A stretch of 64,000 nucleotides of DNA from RGIG9060 sp036307825 (GCA_036307825.1 JAXJWW010000104.1:1-64000); one strand, 5' to 3'; shown: positions 33,139 to 42,952, counted from the first letter of the stretch. Program-made: numbers and translations. Notes: a model not told the origin generated them from the letters alone.

Positions 33139-33873
33139 TTAGCAAGATAAGTTGCGAATTTCCATTGTATCATCAGATTTTGCAACAAAAACGATTGGCT
33201 TATTTTTTGTAAAAAATCCAGTTTCTACAACACCAGTAATAGAATTGATTTTTTCTTCCATTTCTACAGGATTTACAGGATTTTGCCAAAGACAATCTAA
33301 AATTTGATTTCCGTTATCTGTTACAACTGGTCCGCATTTTCTAACGCCTTCACGCAAAGTACATTTTGCACCAAGTGATTCAAGTTCTCTAACGATAGAA
33401 ACTCTTGCTTCTGGAATAATTTCTACAGGAAGTGCAAATTTTGTTCCTAAATCACAAACAGCTTTTGATTCATCAGCAATAATTACATATTTTTTTGAAT
33501 TATATGCAACGATTTTTTCTAAAAGAAGAGCAGCTCCGCCACCTTTTATAAGGTTTGCGTCAACATCAATTTCATCTGCACCATCAATTGATAAATCTAA
33601 TTCACCTTTGATTTCTGGAGAGTTCATAGAAAAAACTGGGATTCCTAATTCTTCACAAGCGATAGTTGTTTGAAAACTTGTAGAAACAGCCTTAATGTTT
33701 GACAAAGTTCCGTCTTTTATTCTAAGAGCAACTTGTTTTACAGCGTGCATTGCAGTAGAACCTGTTCCAAGACCGATTTTCATTCCAGAAAAAATTAAAC
33801 CTTTTTCAATTAAAGTATCAATTGCTACTTTTCCAACCTTTTCTTTTTGTTCATTCTGAGTCAATGTTTTCAT
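33139..33873 (-). CDS. rpiA: Ribose-5-phosphate isomerase A
   Basis: 244 residues. GLGTGSTAMHAV (phosphate loop), LSIDGADEID (catalytic Asp region) and KGGGAALLLEKIVA (catalytic Lys) are all present. It interconverts ribose-5-phosphate and ribulose-5-phosphate. Its start lies inside the 3' end of aroDE (23-base overlap), indicating translational coupling. Confidence 0.95.
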   Translation of the reverse strand: MKTLTQNEQKEKVGKVAIDTLIEKGLIFSGMKIGLGTGSTAMHAVKQVALRIKDGTLSNIKAVSTSFQTTIACEELGIPVFSMNSPEIKGELDLSIDGADEIDVDANLIKGGGAALLLEKIVAYNSKKYVIIADESKAVCDLGTKFALPVEIIPEARVSIVRELESLGAKCTLREGVRKCGPVVTDNGNQILDCLWQNPVNPVEMEEKINSITGVVETGFFTKNKPIVFVAKSDDTMEIRNLSC

Positions 33874-35368
33874 ATTTTACTCCAGTAAATAATTCAAATT
33901 GTTTATATCCTTGATATTTTAACATATCAAATCCATTTGCTGTTTTACATCCAGCCATTTGTGCCCGATTCAAAATCGGTGTAACTTGGGGATGATAAAT
34001 TACATCGTAAACATTTTCATATCCTTTGAAATTATAAAAATGCAAAGGATCATTTTTTGAATCCGAAATTTCTTTTTCACCTACTGCCAATCCCATTGAT
34101 GTAGTTTGAATAATAAGTGAAGAATAAAGTTCTAGTTTGTGTAAAGATTCAGAAGTTAAAGGCGCATAATCAAATCCGTATTCCTGCGCAAGAGCTTTTG
34201 CTTTAGAAACAGTTCTGTTAAAAATACAAGCCTTTCCTTTTAATTTTTTTATAACATAAGCAATTGCTCTTGCGGCTCCTCCCGCTCCAATAATTGCAAC
34301 TTTACAATGTCTTAGATTTTTTACACCTAAAAATTCCAAAAGTGAACGCTGAAAACCTTCTGCGTCAGTATTGTATCCTAACCAATCTTCTCCATGTCGG
34401 ATAATTGTATTTGAAGCACCAATATCACCAACTGATTCAGAAACTGTTGTTAAATGAGGCAAAACGTCTTCTTTATGAGGAACAGTAACAGACATTCCTT
34501 TTATTCCAAGTTCTTGTGCAAATTCTAAGGCTTCTTCAATTTTTTTTGCTCTAACTGGAATATACAAAGAATTCATACCATGTTTTTTATATCCAGAATT
34601 ATGAAGTTCTGGACTTGCTGTTGCACTTAGCGGATATCCAGTAATTCCATAGAGAGTTGTTTTGTCATCAATGTTTCTAAAATTATAAATTTCGTTCAAA
34701 GTGATAGGGTCAATTTGACCAATTTCAGAAAGAATTGAATTTTCTTGTTTTGGTGAAGTATAAGTGATACAAGAATTAATTTTATTTGCTAAAATTCTTG
34801 TTGCTTGTCCTAAAGGCCCCATGGCAATAATGATATGTTCAAAATCAGTTATGTTTTTTGCTTGTTTAAACATTTGAGTTACATCAGACAAAGATTGTGG
34901 CATACAAGCAATTTTAGGAATTTCAAAACCAGTTGTTCGCATTTTTTGCATCATATCAGCAATATTTGAAACCATACCAGTCATATTATGATAACTACGA
35001 ATAATTTTTGTTCCGAAAGCCAAGGCAGCATCTTGCAAACTTGAAACATTATAATCAGATTCCATATCGATGTATGCAAAGTTTTTTCTGCTATCTTTTT
35101 CAGCATAAGCCAAAGCCCTTGCAAAAAGTGTTGTTCTAGAAACTTCTGTTCCATCGAATAAACCACCGTCATTTTTTCTGCGGATAGTTAAAATACAAGG
35201 AATACCTGCAAGTTCTGGAAATTTACGAATCAATAATCTTTCATTTGGCAAAAGATAATCAACTCTAAGTTCAACAATATCAATATAATTTCTGTAAGTT
35301 TCAATTAAATCTAAGTCTTCTTGAATTGTCTTTCCTGTAAGACATAAACAAATCTTTGAACGCTGCAT
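33851..35368 (-). CDS. Bifunctional 3-dehydroquinate dehydratase / shikimate dehydrogenase
   Basis: 505 residues. Residues 1-225 form a type I dehydroquinase (YIDMESD, RSYHN with catalytic His, PKIACMPQ with the Schiff-base Lys). Residues 235-505 form a shikimate dehydrogenase (PLSATASPELHN, VTVPHK catalytic Lys, GASNTI, GYNTDAEGF, NADP loop IGAGGAARAIAY). The fused enzyme does two successive steps of aromatic synthesis, an arrangement (AroDE) known from Chlamydia and plants. A leaderless-type promoter precedes the ATG. Confidence 0.93.
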   Translation of the reverse strand: MQRSKICLCLTGKTIQEDLDLIETYRNYIDIVELRVDYLLPNERLLIRKFPELAGIPCILTIRRKNDGGLFDGTEVSRTTLFARALAYAEKDSRKNFAYIDMESDYNVSSLQDAALAFGTKIIRSYHNMTGMVSNIADMMQKMRTTGFEIPKIACMPQSLSDVTQMFKQAKNITDFEHIIIAMGPLGQATRILANKINSCITYTSPKQENSILSEIGQIDPITLNEIYNFRNIDDKTTLYGITGYPLSATASPELHNSGYKKHGMNSLYIPVRAKKIEEALEFAQELGIKGMSVTVPHKEDVLPHLTTVSESVGDIGASNTIIRHGEDWLGYNTDAEGFQRSLLEFLGVKNLRHCKVAIIGAGGAARAIAYVIKKLKGKACIFNRTVSKAKALAQEYGFDYAPLTSESLHKLELYSSLIIQTTSMGLAVGEKEISDSKNDPLHFYNFKGYENVYDVIYHPQVTPILNRAQMAGCKTANGFDMLKYQGYKQFELFTGVKYENIDSE

Positions 35369-35375
35369 ACCTTTG

Positions 35376-35404
35376 AGAATACTTTAAATACGGGTATTTT
35401 TCAA
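35376..35404 (-). promoter_or_regulatory. Leaderless-type promoter of the aroDE operon
   Basis: -35 TTGAAA (35404-35399), 17-bp spacer, -10 TATTCT (35381-35376), 7 bases to the ATG at 35368. Confidence 0.55.
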
Positions 35405-35438
35405 TAGAGAAAAAATATTTAACTAAAGGATTTACAGA

Positions 35439-35693
35439 TTATTGATTTTCAGAATAAGCCTTTCTTACTGCTATAGCTAATTGGTCAGCACAAGAAGTAG
35501 AACGACCTCCACAAGAATTTCCTTTTAAAGTGGATTCAATGTAGTCTACGGTTTTTCCTTCAAGTAACTTAGAAATTGCTTTTAGATTTCCGTTACAACC
35601 ACCATAAAAACTGATATTGGAAATTACATCTCCGTCAATATCAAAATTAATTTGTCTTGCGCAAACATTTTCTGTTTTATATGTATAATTCAT
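35439..35693 (-). CDS. TSCPD-domain protein (TIGR03905 group)
   Basis: 84 residues, a stand-alone TSCPD domain with conserved Cys in YGGCNGNLKAI, NSCGGRSTSCADQLA. The same domain is found at the end of some vitamin B12-dependent ribonucleotide reductases, where Cys residues bind metal or transfer electrons. The role of the solo form is not established. Leaderless-type promoter with a textbook -35. Confidence 0.85.
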   Translation of the reverse strand: MNYTYKTENVCARQINFDIDGDVISNISFYGGCNGNLKAISKLLEGKTVDYIESTLKGNSCGGRSTSCADQLAIAVRKAYSENQ

Positions 35694-35699
35694 GCTTAA

Positions 35700-35728
35700 A
35701 TAATATGAAAGTAAATTGTATAAGTCAA
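35700..35728 (-). promoter_or_regulatory. Leaderless-type promoter of the TSCPD gene
   Basis: -35 TTGACT (35728-35723), 17-bp spacer, -10 TATTAT (35705-35700), 6 bases to the ATG at 35693. Confidence 0.7.
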
Positions 35729-35776
35729 GAAAAATCTGAAGTGCACTTTTTTACAAGCACACTTCAGAAAGTAAAA

Positions 35777-37213
35777 TTAATTTTTTACTATTTTATCTTT
35801 GCGTTTTTGTGCAATGATAAGTGGTATTATGAAAAATCCTATTGTTCCTATTGCAACGATAGCAATATACGAAACTGGATTTCCGATTGGTAGTTGTGCT
35901 GGTGGCACAAAGGATAAAACTAGAGCAAACAAAGCAGCTAAAATTCCGATTCCAGCAAGTAATGTTAAAGCAGGAGCTTTGTAAGGTCGTTCCATATTTG
36001 GTTGAGTTTTGCGAAGAACAATGGCAGCAAGATACATCATCAAATACATAATGATATAAACTGCAACTGTCAAAGCAGAAAGCAAGAAGAAGGCAACGCT
36101 TACATCTTTCATTACAAAGTACAAACAAGCCAAAATTGTTACGATAATTCCTTGAATTAGCATCATGTTTTTTGGAGCACCAGCTTTTGTTGTTTCAGCT
36201 AAAGATTCTGGCAAAATTCCGTCTTTTGCTGTACTTAACAAACCTTTACTTGGTCCAGAAATCCAAGACAAAACACCACCTAAAGAACCAAATGCAACAC
36301 AGAATGCCAAAATATACAAAGCCCATTTCATATTTACAGAATCTAGCATTGTAGAAAGAGCTTGCATAAGTCCAGATTCAAGTTGAAGTTGTGAATTTGG
36401 AACAACAGCAGCAATTGCCAAAGAACCAAAAGTAAACAATACAAAAACAATTATTGAAGAAATAAAAATTGCAGCAGGATATTGTTTTTTTGGATTTTCC
36501 ATTTCAGAAGCATGAACAGCCTGAACTTCAACACCAGCAAATAGCAAAATAATCCCTGATAGATAAGAAAGATTATTGAGATTTGACAAATTTGGAAACC
36601 ATCGTGGAGTAACTTTTCCATCTACAACTGATGCAACTGCAGTTTCTGCCGCAGTAAGTTCTTCAAAGCCTAAAGGCTTTTTCATCATCATCCAAACAAT
36701 TCCTAGGATGATAACAATTACACCAGGTAAAACTGTACCCACAATAAAACCCCAGCTTGTTACTTTTGAAAGAAGTTTTGTTCCACCAAAAGCGATAAAT
36801 GTAGCAATCCAATAGAAGATAATAATAAAAAGACCTGTATATCGACCATTGTTTGCAAGTTCAGGTTTTCCAATTCCGTAAGCAATAGCAGCCGCAGCAA
36901 AGGCTAAAACCGTAGGATACCAAACAACATTCTGAATCCATTGTAGCCAAATCGCTGTAAAGCCCCATTTTTTTCCAAAGGCGGCCCCTACCCAACGATA
37001 AACACCACCTTCTTGTCCTGAAAAGGCACTTCCTAATTCTGCAGAAACCAAAGCTGCAGGTATCAAGAAGAAAATCGTTGCAAAAGCAATGTAGAAAAAC
37101 ATGGTCATTTCTTCTGATGCCATCATCGGTAGACCACGCAAACTGATAATTGCAGCTGCTGTCATGAATGCCATTGCACCTGTTGTAATAAAACCCTTCT
37201 TCTTATTTTCCAT
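35777..37213 (-). CDS. gadC: APC-family amino acid antiporter, GadC-like
   Basis: 478 residues, twelve membrane segments. The first segment region MTAAAIISLRGLPMMASEE and GGVYRWVGAAFGKKWGF match the glutamate:GABA antiporter group of the APC family. It should import glutamate and export GABA made by GadB. It lies 16 bases after gadB with AGGTG before the ATG. No second transporter of the type is in the window, so the pair looks like a complete acid-resistance unit. Confidence 0.88.
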   Translation of the reverse strand: MENKKKGFITTGAMAFMTAAAIISLRGLPMMASEEMTMFFYIAFATIFFLIPAALVSAELGSAFSGQEGGVYRWVGAAFGKKWGFTAIWLQWIQNVVWYPTVLAFAAAAIAYGIGKPELANNGRYTGLFIIIFYWIATFIAFGGTKLLSKVTSWGFIVGTVLPGVIVIILGIVWMMMKKPLGFEELTAAETAVASVVDGKVTPRWFPNLSNLNNLSYLSGIILLFAGVEVQAVHASEMENPKKQYPAAIFISSIIVFVLFTFGSLAIAAVVPNSQLQLESGLMQALSTMLDSVNMKWALYILAFCVAFGSLGGVLSWISGPSKGLLSTAKDGILPESLAETTKAGAPKNMMLIQGIIVTILACLYFVMKDVSVAFFLLSALTVAVYIIMYLMMYLAAIVLRKTQPNMERPYKAPALTLLAGIGILAALFALVLSFVPPAQLPIGNPVSYIAIVAIGTIGFFIIPLIIAQKRKDKIVKN

Positions 37214-37229
37214 TTTTCACCTAACCTAT

Positions 37230-38651
37230 TTAACGACCGTGATTAAAACTTCCCTTAGGATGAGAAACTTTACAGCCATGCTTTGCGTGAGGATTTTCCA
37301 TGAGCTTTTTTATGGCTCTCTCCATATCTTCAAGCAACAATTCCATTAAATCGTAAGTACAACCATGACGAATTAAAACTCTCTGAACTACAACTTTTTC
37401 GCAATTTGCTGGTAAACTATAAGCAGGAAGTAACCAACCTCGTTCTCGCAAAACATCAGAAAGTTGATATAAATCGAATGGGATTTTTTCGTTAGATTCT
37501 CCTGAACAATTATCTGCGTGTTTTAATTTCCAAGTTACTGCAGGAATTCCTGTTTTTGGATTACAATCGTAAACCATTTCAAAAAGACCCATTTTTTCAA
37601 TGCCTTGCGCAAAAAATTTTCCAACATCGTAACAACCTTGCTGAACTTTTTTGTAGCCTTCCCGTCCAAGTCTTAACAAGTTGTAATATTGGCAAACAAT
37701 TTGTCCTCCAGGTCGTGAAAAGTTAATTGCAAAAGTTGGCATATTTCCACCAAGATAATTTACATTGAAAATTAAATCTTCTGGCAAATCTTTTTTGTTT
37801 CCCCAAACAACCCAACCACAACCTAAAGGTGAAAGTCCAAATTTATGTCCTGATGTACTGATTGATTTTACTCGTGGAATCCTAAAATCCCAAACTAAAT
37901 CAGGAGCACAGAATGGTGCCAAAAATCCACCACTAGCACCGTCAACATGGATAGAAATATCCCAGCCTTTTTCTTTGTGCAATTTATCAAGGGCATCTGC
38001 GATTTCTTTTACAGGTTCAAACTGACCTGTAAAAGTTATTCCCAAAGTAACTACAACTCCGATTGTATTTTCGTCACAGCGCTTAATTACTTCTTCAGCA
38101 TTTGAAATGTATCGATTACCTTCCATTGGAATTTCACGCAATTCAACATCCCAATAACGAGCAAATTTATGCCAACAAACTTGTACAGGTCCACAAATCA
38201 AATTTGGTTTGTCTGTAGTTTTTCCTTGTGCCTTGCGTGCATTTCGCCATCGCCATTTCATTGCCATTCCACCCAACATACAAGCTTCGGAAGAACCGGT
38301 TGTAGAAGTTCCAGTTGCTTCTTCAGGATTTGCGTGCCACATATCAGCGATGATATTTACACAACGAGATTCGATTTCTGCTGTTTGAGGATATTCATCC
38401 TTATCAATCATATTTTTGTCGATACAATCGTCCATCAAACGATGAATTTCATCATCAACAAAAGTTTGACAAAAAGTTGCTAAGTTTTGTCTAGAATTTC
38501 CATCCAACATAAGTTCATCTTTTATAAGCTGATACATTGTTTTTGGATCAGATTCTTTTTCTGGCATTTTAGTTTTGCTTAAGGGCTTTGTTGCCCCAGT
38601 TTTATCAAAAATATCATCATTATTTGATGATTTCATAGTATGTAAAGCCAT
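37230..38651 (-). CDS. gadB: Glutamate decarboxylase
   Basis: 473 residues. PLP-dependent group II decarboxylase: TGSSEACMLGGMAMKWRWR (phosphate site), SIHVDGASGGFLAPF (cofactor Asp) and STSGHKFGLSPLG (PLP lysine). It converts glutamate to GABA while consuming a proton. I use the ATG at 38651, 6 bases after AAGGA, not the ATG at 38657 that abuts it. It is first in the gadB-gadC operon, whose leader carries a strong palindrome. Confidence 0.95.
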   Translation of the reverse strand: MALHTMKSSNNDDIFDKTGATKPLSKTKMPEKESDPKTMYQLIKDELMLDGNSRQNLATFCQTFVDDEIHRLMDDCIDKNMIDKDEYPQTAEIESRCVNIIADMWHANPEEATGTSTTGSSEACMLGGMAMKWRWRNARKAQGKTTDKPNLICGPVQVCWHKFARYWDVELREIPMEGNRYISNAEEVIKRCDENTIGVVVTLGITFTGQFEPVKEIADALDKLHKEKGWDISIHVDGASGGFLAPFCAPDLVWDFRIPRVKSISTSGHKFGLSPLGCGWVVWGNKKDLPEDLIFNVNYLGGNMPTFAINFSRPGGQIVCQYYNLLRLGREGYKKVQQGCYDVGKFFAQGIEKMGLFEMVYDCNPKTGIPAVTWKLKHADNCSGESNEKIPFDLYQLSDVLRERGWLLPAYSLPANCEKVVVQRVLIRHGCTYDLMELLLEDMERAIKKLMENPHAKHGCKVSHPKGSFNHGR

Positions 38652-38680
38652 ATTCATTCCTTACTAAATTTAGATTAAAC

Positions 38681-38756
38681 GATACAAAGGCGCCTTTTGA
38701 TACCGCTTAGTTTAAATGTAGGTTATGGCAAAGGGAATTTCAAATTTTTTTTAACA
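38681..38756 (-). promoter_or_regulatory. gadBC leader palindrome and probable promoter
   Basis: The perfect palindrome AAAGGCGCCTTT (38686-38697) is flanked by direct repeats GATAC on each side. Upstream on the minus strand, TTGAAA-N17-TACATT is a possible promoter. The dyad lies in the transcribed leader and could be an operator or a hairpin. Confidence 0.45.
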
Positions 38757-38777
38757 ATTAATATATATACAAATATA

Positions 38778-38806
38778 TTGACTTTTTATAAAGGAATATA
38801 TATCAT
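38778..38806 (+). promoter_or_regulatory. Leaderless-type promoter of the methyltransferase gene
   Basis: -35 TTGACT (38778-38783), 17-bp spacer, -10 TATCAT (38801-38806), 6 bases to the ATG at 38813. Confidence 0.65.
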
Positions 38807-38812
38807 TTCGAT

Positions 38813-40240
38813 ATGGAAACAAATAAGCAGTACCTCTCAGTAGAAGATTTATCCAATATTCTAAAATGTACACCTCAATATGTTAGAAAACTCATACGTG
38901 ATAACAAAATAGAAGCTGAACAAGTTGGTAAAACTTGGGTTATTAATTCTGCAATATTGAATAACAAAGAACTATTATTTAAATTTTCTAAAGATGTTCC
39001 CAACCAAATCTGTAAAATGAAAAATAGAGATAAATATATTGCCCTTAGTTTTTTTACAGGAGCTATGGGATTAGATTATGGAATAGAAAAAGAGGGGATT
39101 TGTCCAATTTTAGCATCAGAAATCGATCCAAATGCAAGAAAAACTATTCTATTAAATAGACCTGATATAGGTTTAATCGGAGATATAAATAATTATTCTG
39201 CTTCTGAAATTCGAAAATATGCAAATATATCAGAAAATCAAGAAATAGACTTAATTATTGGTGGACCACCATGTCAAGCTTTTAGTACGGCTGGACAAAG
39301 AAAAGGATTTCAAGATAAAAGAGGTAATGTTTTTCTAACTTTTATAGACAGAATTCTTGAAATGCGTCCAAAATACGCTGTAATTGAAAATGTTAGAGGA
39401 ATTTTATCGGCTCCATTTGAATCAGAAGAAATTCAAAAACATTTTGGATTCGCCCCAAAAACACCAGATGAAAAAAAAGGAGGAGCTTTATTGTATATAT
39501 TAAATAAATTAGAGGAAGGTGGATATACCGTTACTTTTAATTTATACAATTCAGCAAATTATGGTGCTCCCCAAAAGCGAGAACGTGTAGTTTTTTTTTG
39601 TTCCCGAAATGGAGAAAAAATTCCTTACATGTCTCCTACTCATGATGAATTTGGAAATTATAATTTGCCAAAGTGGAAAACAGTTCGTCAAGTTCTAAAA
39701 GATTTAAAAGAAGAAGAGCAAATATCTATGAAATTTCCAGAACGTAGATTGAAATATTTTAAAATGTTAAAAGCTGGACAATACTGGAAACATTTACCTA
39801 AAGAAGTTCAATATGAAGCAATGGGGGAAAAACTTAATTTAGGAGGAGGGAAAACAGGTTTTTTTCGTCGTATAGATTGGGATACCCCTGCTCCAACATT
39901 AGTTACAGACCCGACAATGCCAGCTACAGATTTATGCCATCCAGAAAAAGATAGACCCCTAAGTATTCAAGAATATGCAAGAATACAAGAATTTCCTGAT
40001 GATTGGAAATTTTTCGGAGAAATGAAAGATATTTACAAACAAATTGGAAATGCAGTTCCTATAAGTTTAGGAATTGCCATAGGAAAACAAATAAAAAAAC
40101 TTCTTAACAACGAAAAAATTGAATTAGCCCCTATAAATTTTCCATTTTCAAGATATACTTATACTGATGACGAGTCAATTAGAAAAATGATTAAAAAAAG
40201 GTTAAAAAAAGTAAATCAACAACTTGAATTATTTGAATAA
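38813..40240 (+). CDS. DNA (cytosine-5) methyltransferase with N-terminal HTH
   Basis: 475 residues. An excisionase/MerR-like HTH at about 6-50 (YLSVEDLSNILKCTPQYVRK, then VGKTWVINS) is followed by a C5-cytosine methyltransferase. Motif I is FTGAMGLDYG, motif IV GGPPCQAFS (catalytic Cys), motif VI ENVRG, motif VIII QKRERV and motif X IGNAVP. It protects the sites cut by the convergent nuclease. The fused HTH may let the enzyme repress its own promoter, as in some controlled restriction systems. Confidence 0.92.
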   Translation: METNKQYLSVEDLSNILKCTPQYVRKLIRDNKIEAEQVGKTWVINSAILNNKELLFKFSKDVPNQICKMKNRDKYIALSFFTGAMGLDYGIEKEGICPILASEIDPNARKTILLNRPDIGLIGDINNYSASEIRKYANISENQEIDLIIGGPPCQAFSTAGQRKGFQDKRGNVFLTFIDRILEMRPKYAVIENVRGILSAPFESEEIQKHFGFAPKTPDEKKGGALLYILNKLEEGGYTVTFNLYNSANYGAPQKRERVVFFCSRNGEKIPYMSPTHDEFGNYNLPKWKTVRQVLKDLKEEEQISMKFPERRLKYFKMLKAGQYWKHLPKEVQYEAMGEKLNLGGGKTGFFRRIDWDTPAPTLVTDPTMPATDLCHPEKDRPLSIQEYARIQEFPDDWKFFGEMKDIYKQIGNAVPISLGIAIGKQIKKLLNNEKIELAPINFPFSRYTYTDDESIRKMIKKRLKKVNQQLELFE

Positions 40241-40247
40241 AATTGGA

Positions 40248-41006
40248 TTATTTCAATTTTTCAATTTTACTTTTAGTTTCTTTACCAATAGTTGATGCAA
40301 TATCTAATAACTCCTCATAGCAACCATCACCACCTATTGTATCCCACATTTCTTTACCAATTAGAACAACAGGATCTTGATGAAAATCGAAAATACCCAT
40401 AGGAGGCTTAAAGGCATAAGATGTTTTATCTTCTCCGAAAGGATTATATGGTAACCCAAAGTAAGCATTACATGTTGGATTTGAAATGGATAAATGAAGG
40501 CAATCTTCCTTTGCCACCATCGTTTGATCTATATTAGGTTTTACAGTTTTTAAACTAATATAATTATCAATTCCTTCTTTATCTTTCCACCACAAATCTG
40601 ATATAACACGAATAGTTTTTATTTCCCCTGAAACTTGCGTAGTTCTTAATTTATGTAAAATTTTATCACAAGATTTTACTTTTTCTGTATTTTCTCTCAA
40701 ACCTTGAATATGATTTCTGATTACATTTTCATATTCCTCATCAATATCAATTACTGTAACTTTCTGACGTTCAGCTTTAGTTGCACCGTTGGATAACGCA
40801 ACTATTTTTGCAATTTCCTCAATTACCCTTTGTCCAAAAGATGTGCTAAAGGAACGTTCAAATCTACTCCAAAAAATTACATCATCTGATAATAATGCAG
40901 AATGAAAAGGGCGATAAGTTAATTCACCTGAAGAAATTCTCTGAATAGTTCCTTCTACACAGTTTCTAAATTCATTTGCAATTAAATCTCTATATTTTAA
41001 ATTCAT
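40248..41006 (-). CDS. TdeIII-type type II restriction endonuclease
   Basis: 252 residues, resembling by recall the TdeIII family first seen in Treponema denticola (GGNCC class). Visible blocks are LLSDDVIFWSRFERSFSTSF near the N-terminus, ISDLWWKDKEGIDNYISLKT (a D...E-x-K-like catalytic core) and YFGLPYNPFGEDKTSYAF near the C-terminus. GGAGG precedes the ATG. It converges with the methyltransferase, with seven bases between the stops. The recognition site is an inference from family, not read from sequence. Confidence 0.8.
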   Translation of the reverse strand: MNLKYRDLIANEFRNCVEGTIQRISSGELTYRPFHSALLSDDVIFWSRFERSFSTSFGQRVIEEIAKIVALSNGATKAERQKVTVIDIDEEYENVIRNHIQGLRENTEKVKSCDKILHKLRTTQVSGEIKTIRVISDLWWKDKEGIDNYISLKTVKPNIDQTMVAKEDCLHLSISNPTCNAYFGLPYNPFGEDKTSYAFKPPMGIFDFHQDPVVLIGKEMWDTIGGDGCYEELLDIASTIGKETKSKIEKLK

Positions 41007-41149
41007 TTTAATCCTCCAAATTAATTTTCGGATTACAAATACAAATTTATATCTAAATTTTCTTGTTTATTTATTATTTTTTGCGTTATAATTTATTAAA
41101 ACTCACATCAAGATAAAATCAAATTACTATGGGGGATTTTATTTAACTT

Positions 41150-42943
41150 ATGAAAACTATACCTTTACGAAAAGATGTTAATACACAAGACAAGTGGGAT
41201 TTAACTTCACTTTATAAAACAGAAAATGATTGGGAAGTTGACCTTAAAAAAATTACAGAATATGCAGACAAAATTGCTGGATTTCAAGGACAAATAAAAG
41301 ATTCTGCTGACAAAATGCTAGAAGTTCTCAAACTAAATGAAGAAATGGAAAAAATTGCAGAATCTGTTGGGTCTTATGCTTTTTTATTAACCGCAACTGA
41401 TGCTGGAGATTCTTCCTATCAAGATAAGCAGGGACGATATATGATGAGCGCAACAGAAGCTCAAGCAAAAACTTGCTTTGTTATTACTGAAATTCAAGAA
41501 ATTCCAGAAGATGAACTTTCTTCTAGAATGGCTCGTCCAGATTATGCAAACTACAAAATCTTTTTAGAAAAATTACTTCATCAAAAGCCATATATTCTTT
41601 CAGAAAAAGAAGAACGACTTTTTGCTCTTCAAGCAGAATCTAGTGGAACTGCAAAAAAAGCTTTTTCAATGCTTACAAATGTAGATATGGATTTTGGAAC
41701 TGTAAAAACTCCAGAAGGTGAGCAACCTTTAACACAAACTACTTATTCAATTTTTATGGAAAATCCTGATAGAAATATCAGAAAAGAAGCCTACACTAAA
41801 TTCTACAAAACTTTTGATAATCACAAAAATACAATTGCAACTTTGTACGCAGGGAATGTTCAACAAGATGTTTATCACGCACGAGCTAGAGGATATAATT
41901 CTTCTTTACAAATGGCTTTATATCAAGACAATGTTCCAGAGGAAGTTTACAGAAATTTAATTTCAACTGTAAGAGCAAACTTAGAACCTTTACACAAATA
42001 TTATTCTTTGCGTAAAAAAATCTTAAAATTAGACGAACTTCGCCACTACGATGTTTACACTCCTTTAGTTTCTGAAATAAAATGCACAACTCCTTATAAC
42101 GACGCTGTAGAAATGTTACGAAACGCACTTTCACCTTTAGGAAAAGATTACACAGATGTTTTGTGCAACGGATTATTAAACGGTTGGGTTGATCGATACG
42201 AAAACAAAGGTAAACGAAGTGGTGCTTTTTCAGCAGGAGCTTACACAGGTTATCCTTACATTCTTTTGAATTACAAAGAAGATGTTTTGCGTGATGTTTT
42301 CACAATGGCTCACGAAGGCGGACACTCAATGCATTCATATTTTTCTGCAAAATCAAATCCATTTATGTGTTACGATTACACAATTTTTGAAGCAGAAGTT
42401 GCATCAACTTTTAACGAAGAATTACTTTTCAATTATTTGTTAAAAAATACAACTGACCAAAAAATGAAAGCTTATCTTCTTTGCACTAGAGCTTCTGATA
42501 TTTTGGCAACTTTACACAGACAAACAATGTTTGCAGAATTTGAACTTAAAGCCCACGAACTTGTTGAATCAGGAACTCCACTTTCTGTAGAAGTTTTACG
42601 AGAAGAATATCGTAAACTCTTAGAAGCTTATTTTGGACCAGAAATGATTTTTGAAAATGAAAGTGATTTAGAAGGATTACGAATTCCTCATTTTTACAAT
42701 TCTTTCTATGTTTACAAATATTCTACAGGAATTTCTGCTTCACTTGCACTTGCAGACAGAGTTTTAAACGGCGGAAAATCTGAACTTGAAGATTATTATA
42801 AATTCCTAAAATCTGGTGGTTCAAGATATCCTATTGATTCATTAAAACTTGCTGGAGTTGATATGTCAAAACCAGAACCAATCCAGGCGGCATTAAATAA
42901 ATTTGCAGATTTAATCAGACAAATTGAATTATTGGATTTGTAA
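41150..42943 (+). CDS. pepF: Oligoendopeptidase F (M3B)
   Basis: 597 residues with the full M3 zinc motif AHEGGHSMHSYFS (HExxH form HEGGH) near residue 388 and the downstream metal Glu in FEAEVASTFNEEL. It degrades oligopeptides of about 7-17 residues in the cytoplasm. The first 80 residues are the typical helical lid. A G-rich ribosome site lies rather far upstream (about 13 bases); TATAAT near 41088 is a likely -10. Confidence 0.93.
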   Translation: MKTIPLRKDVNTQDKWDLTSLYKTENDWEVDLKKITEYADKIAGFQGQIKDSADKMLEVLKLNEEMEKIAESVGSYAFLLTATDAGDSSYQDKQGRYMMSATEAQAKTCFVITEIQEIPEDELSSRMARPDYANYKIFLEKLLHQKPYILSEKEERLFALQAESSGTAKKAFSMLTNVDMDFGTVKTPEGEQPLTQTTYSIFMENPDRNIRKEAYTKFYKTFDNHKNTIATLYAGNVQQDVYHARARGYNSSLQMALYQDNVPEEVYRNLISTVRANLEPLHKYYSLRKKILKLDELRHYDVYTPLVSEIKCTTPYNDAVEMLRNALSPLGKDYTDVLCNGLLNGWVDRYENKGKRSGAFSAGAYTGYPYILLNYKEDVLRDVFTMAHEGGHSMHSYFSAKSNPFMCYDYTIFEAEVASTFNEELLFNYLLKNTTDQKMKAYLLCTRASDILATLHRQTMFAEFELKAHELVESGTPLSVEVLREEYRKLLEAYFGPEMIFENESDLEGLRIPHFYNSFYVYKYSTGISASLALADRVLNGGKSELEDYYKFLKSGGSRYPIDSLKLAGVDMSKPEPIQAALNKFADLIRQIELLDL

Positions 42944-42952
42944 AATTTTGAT

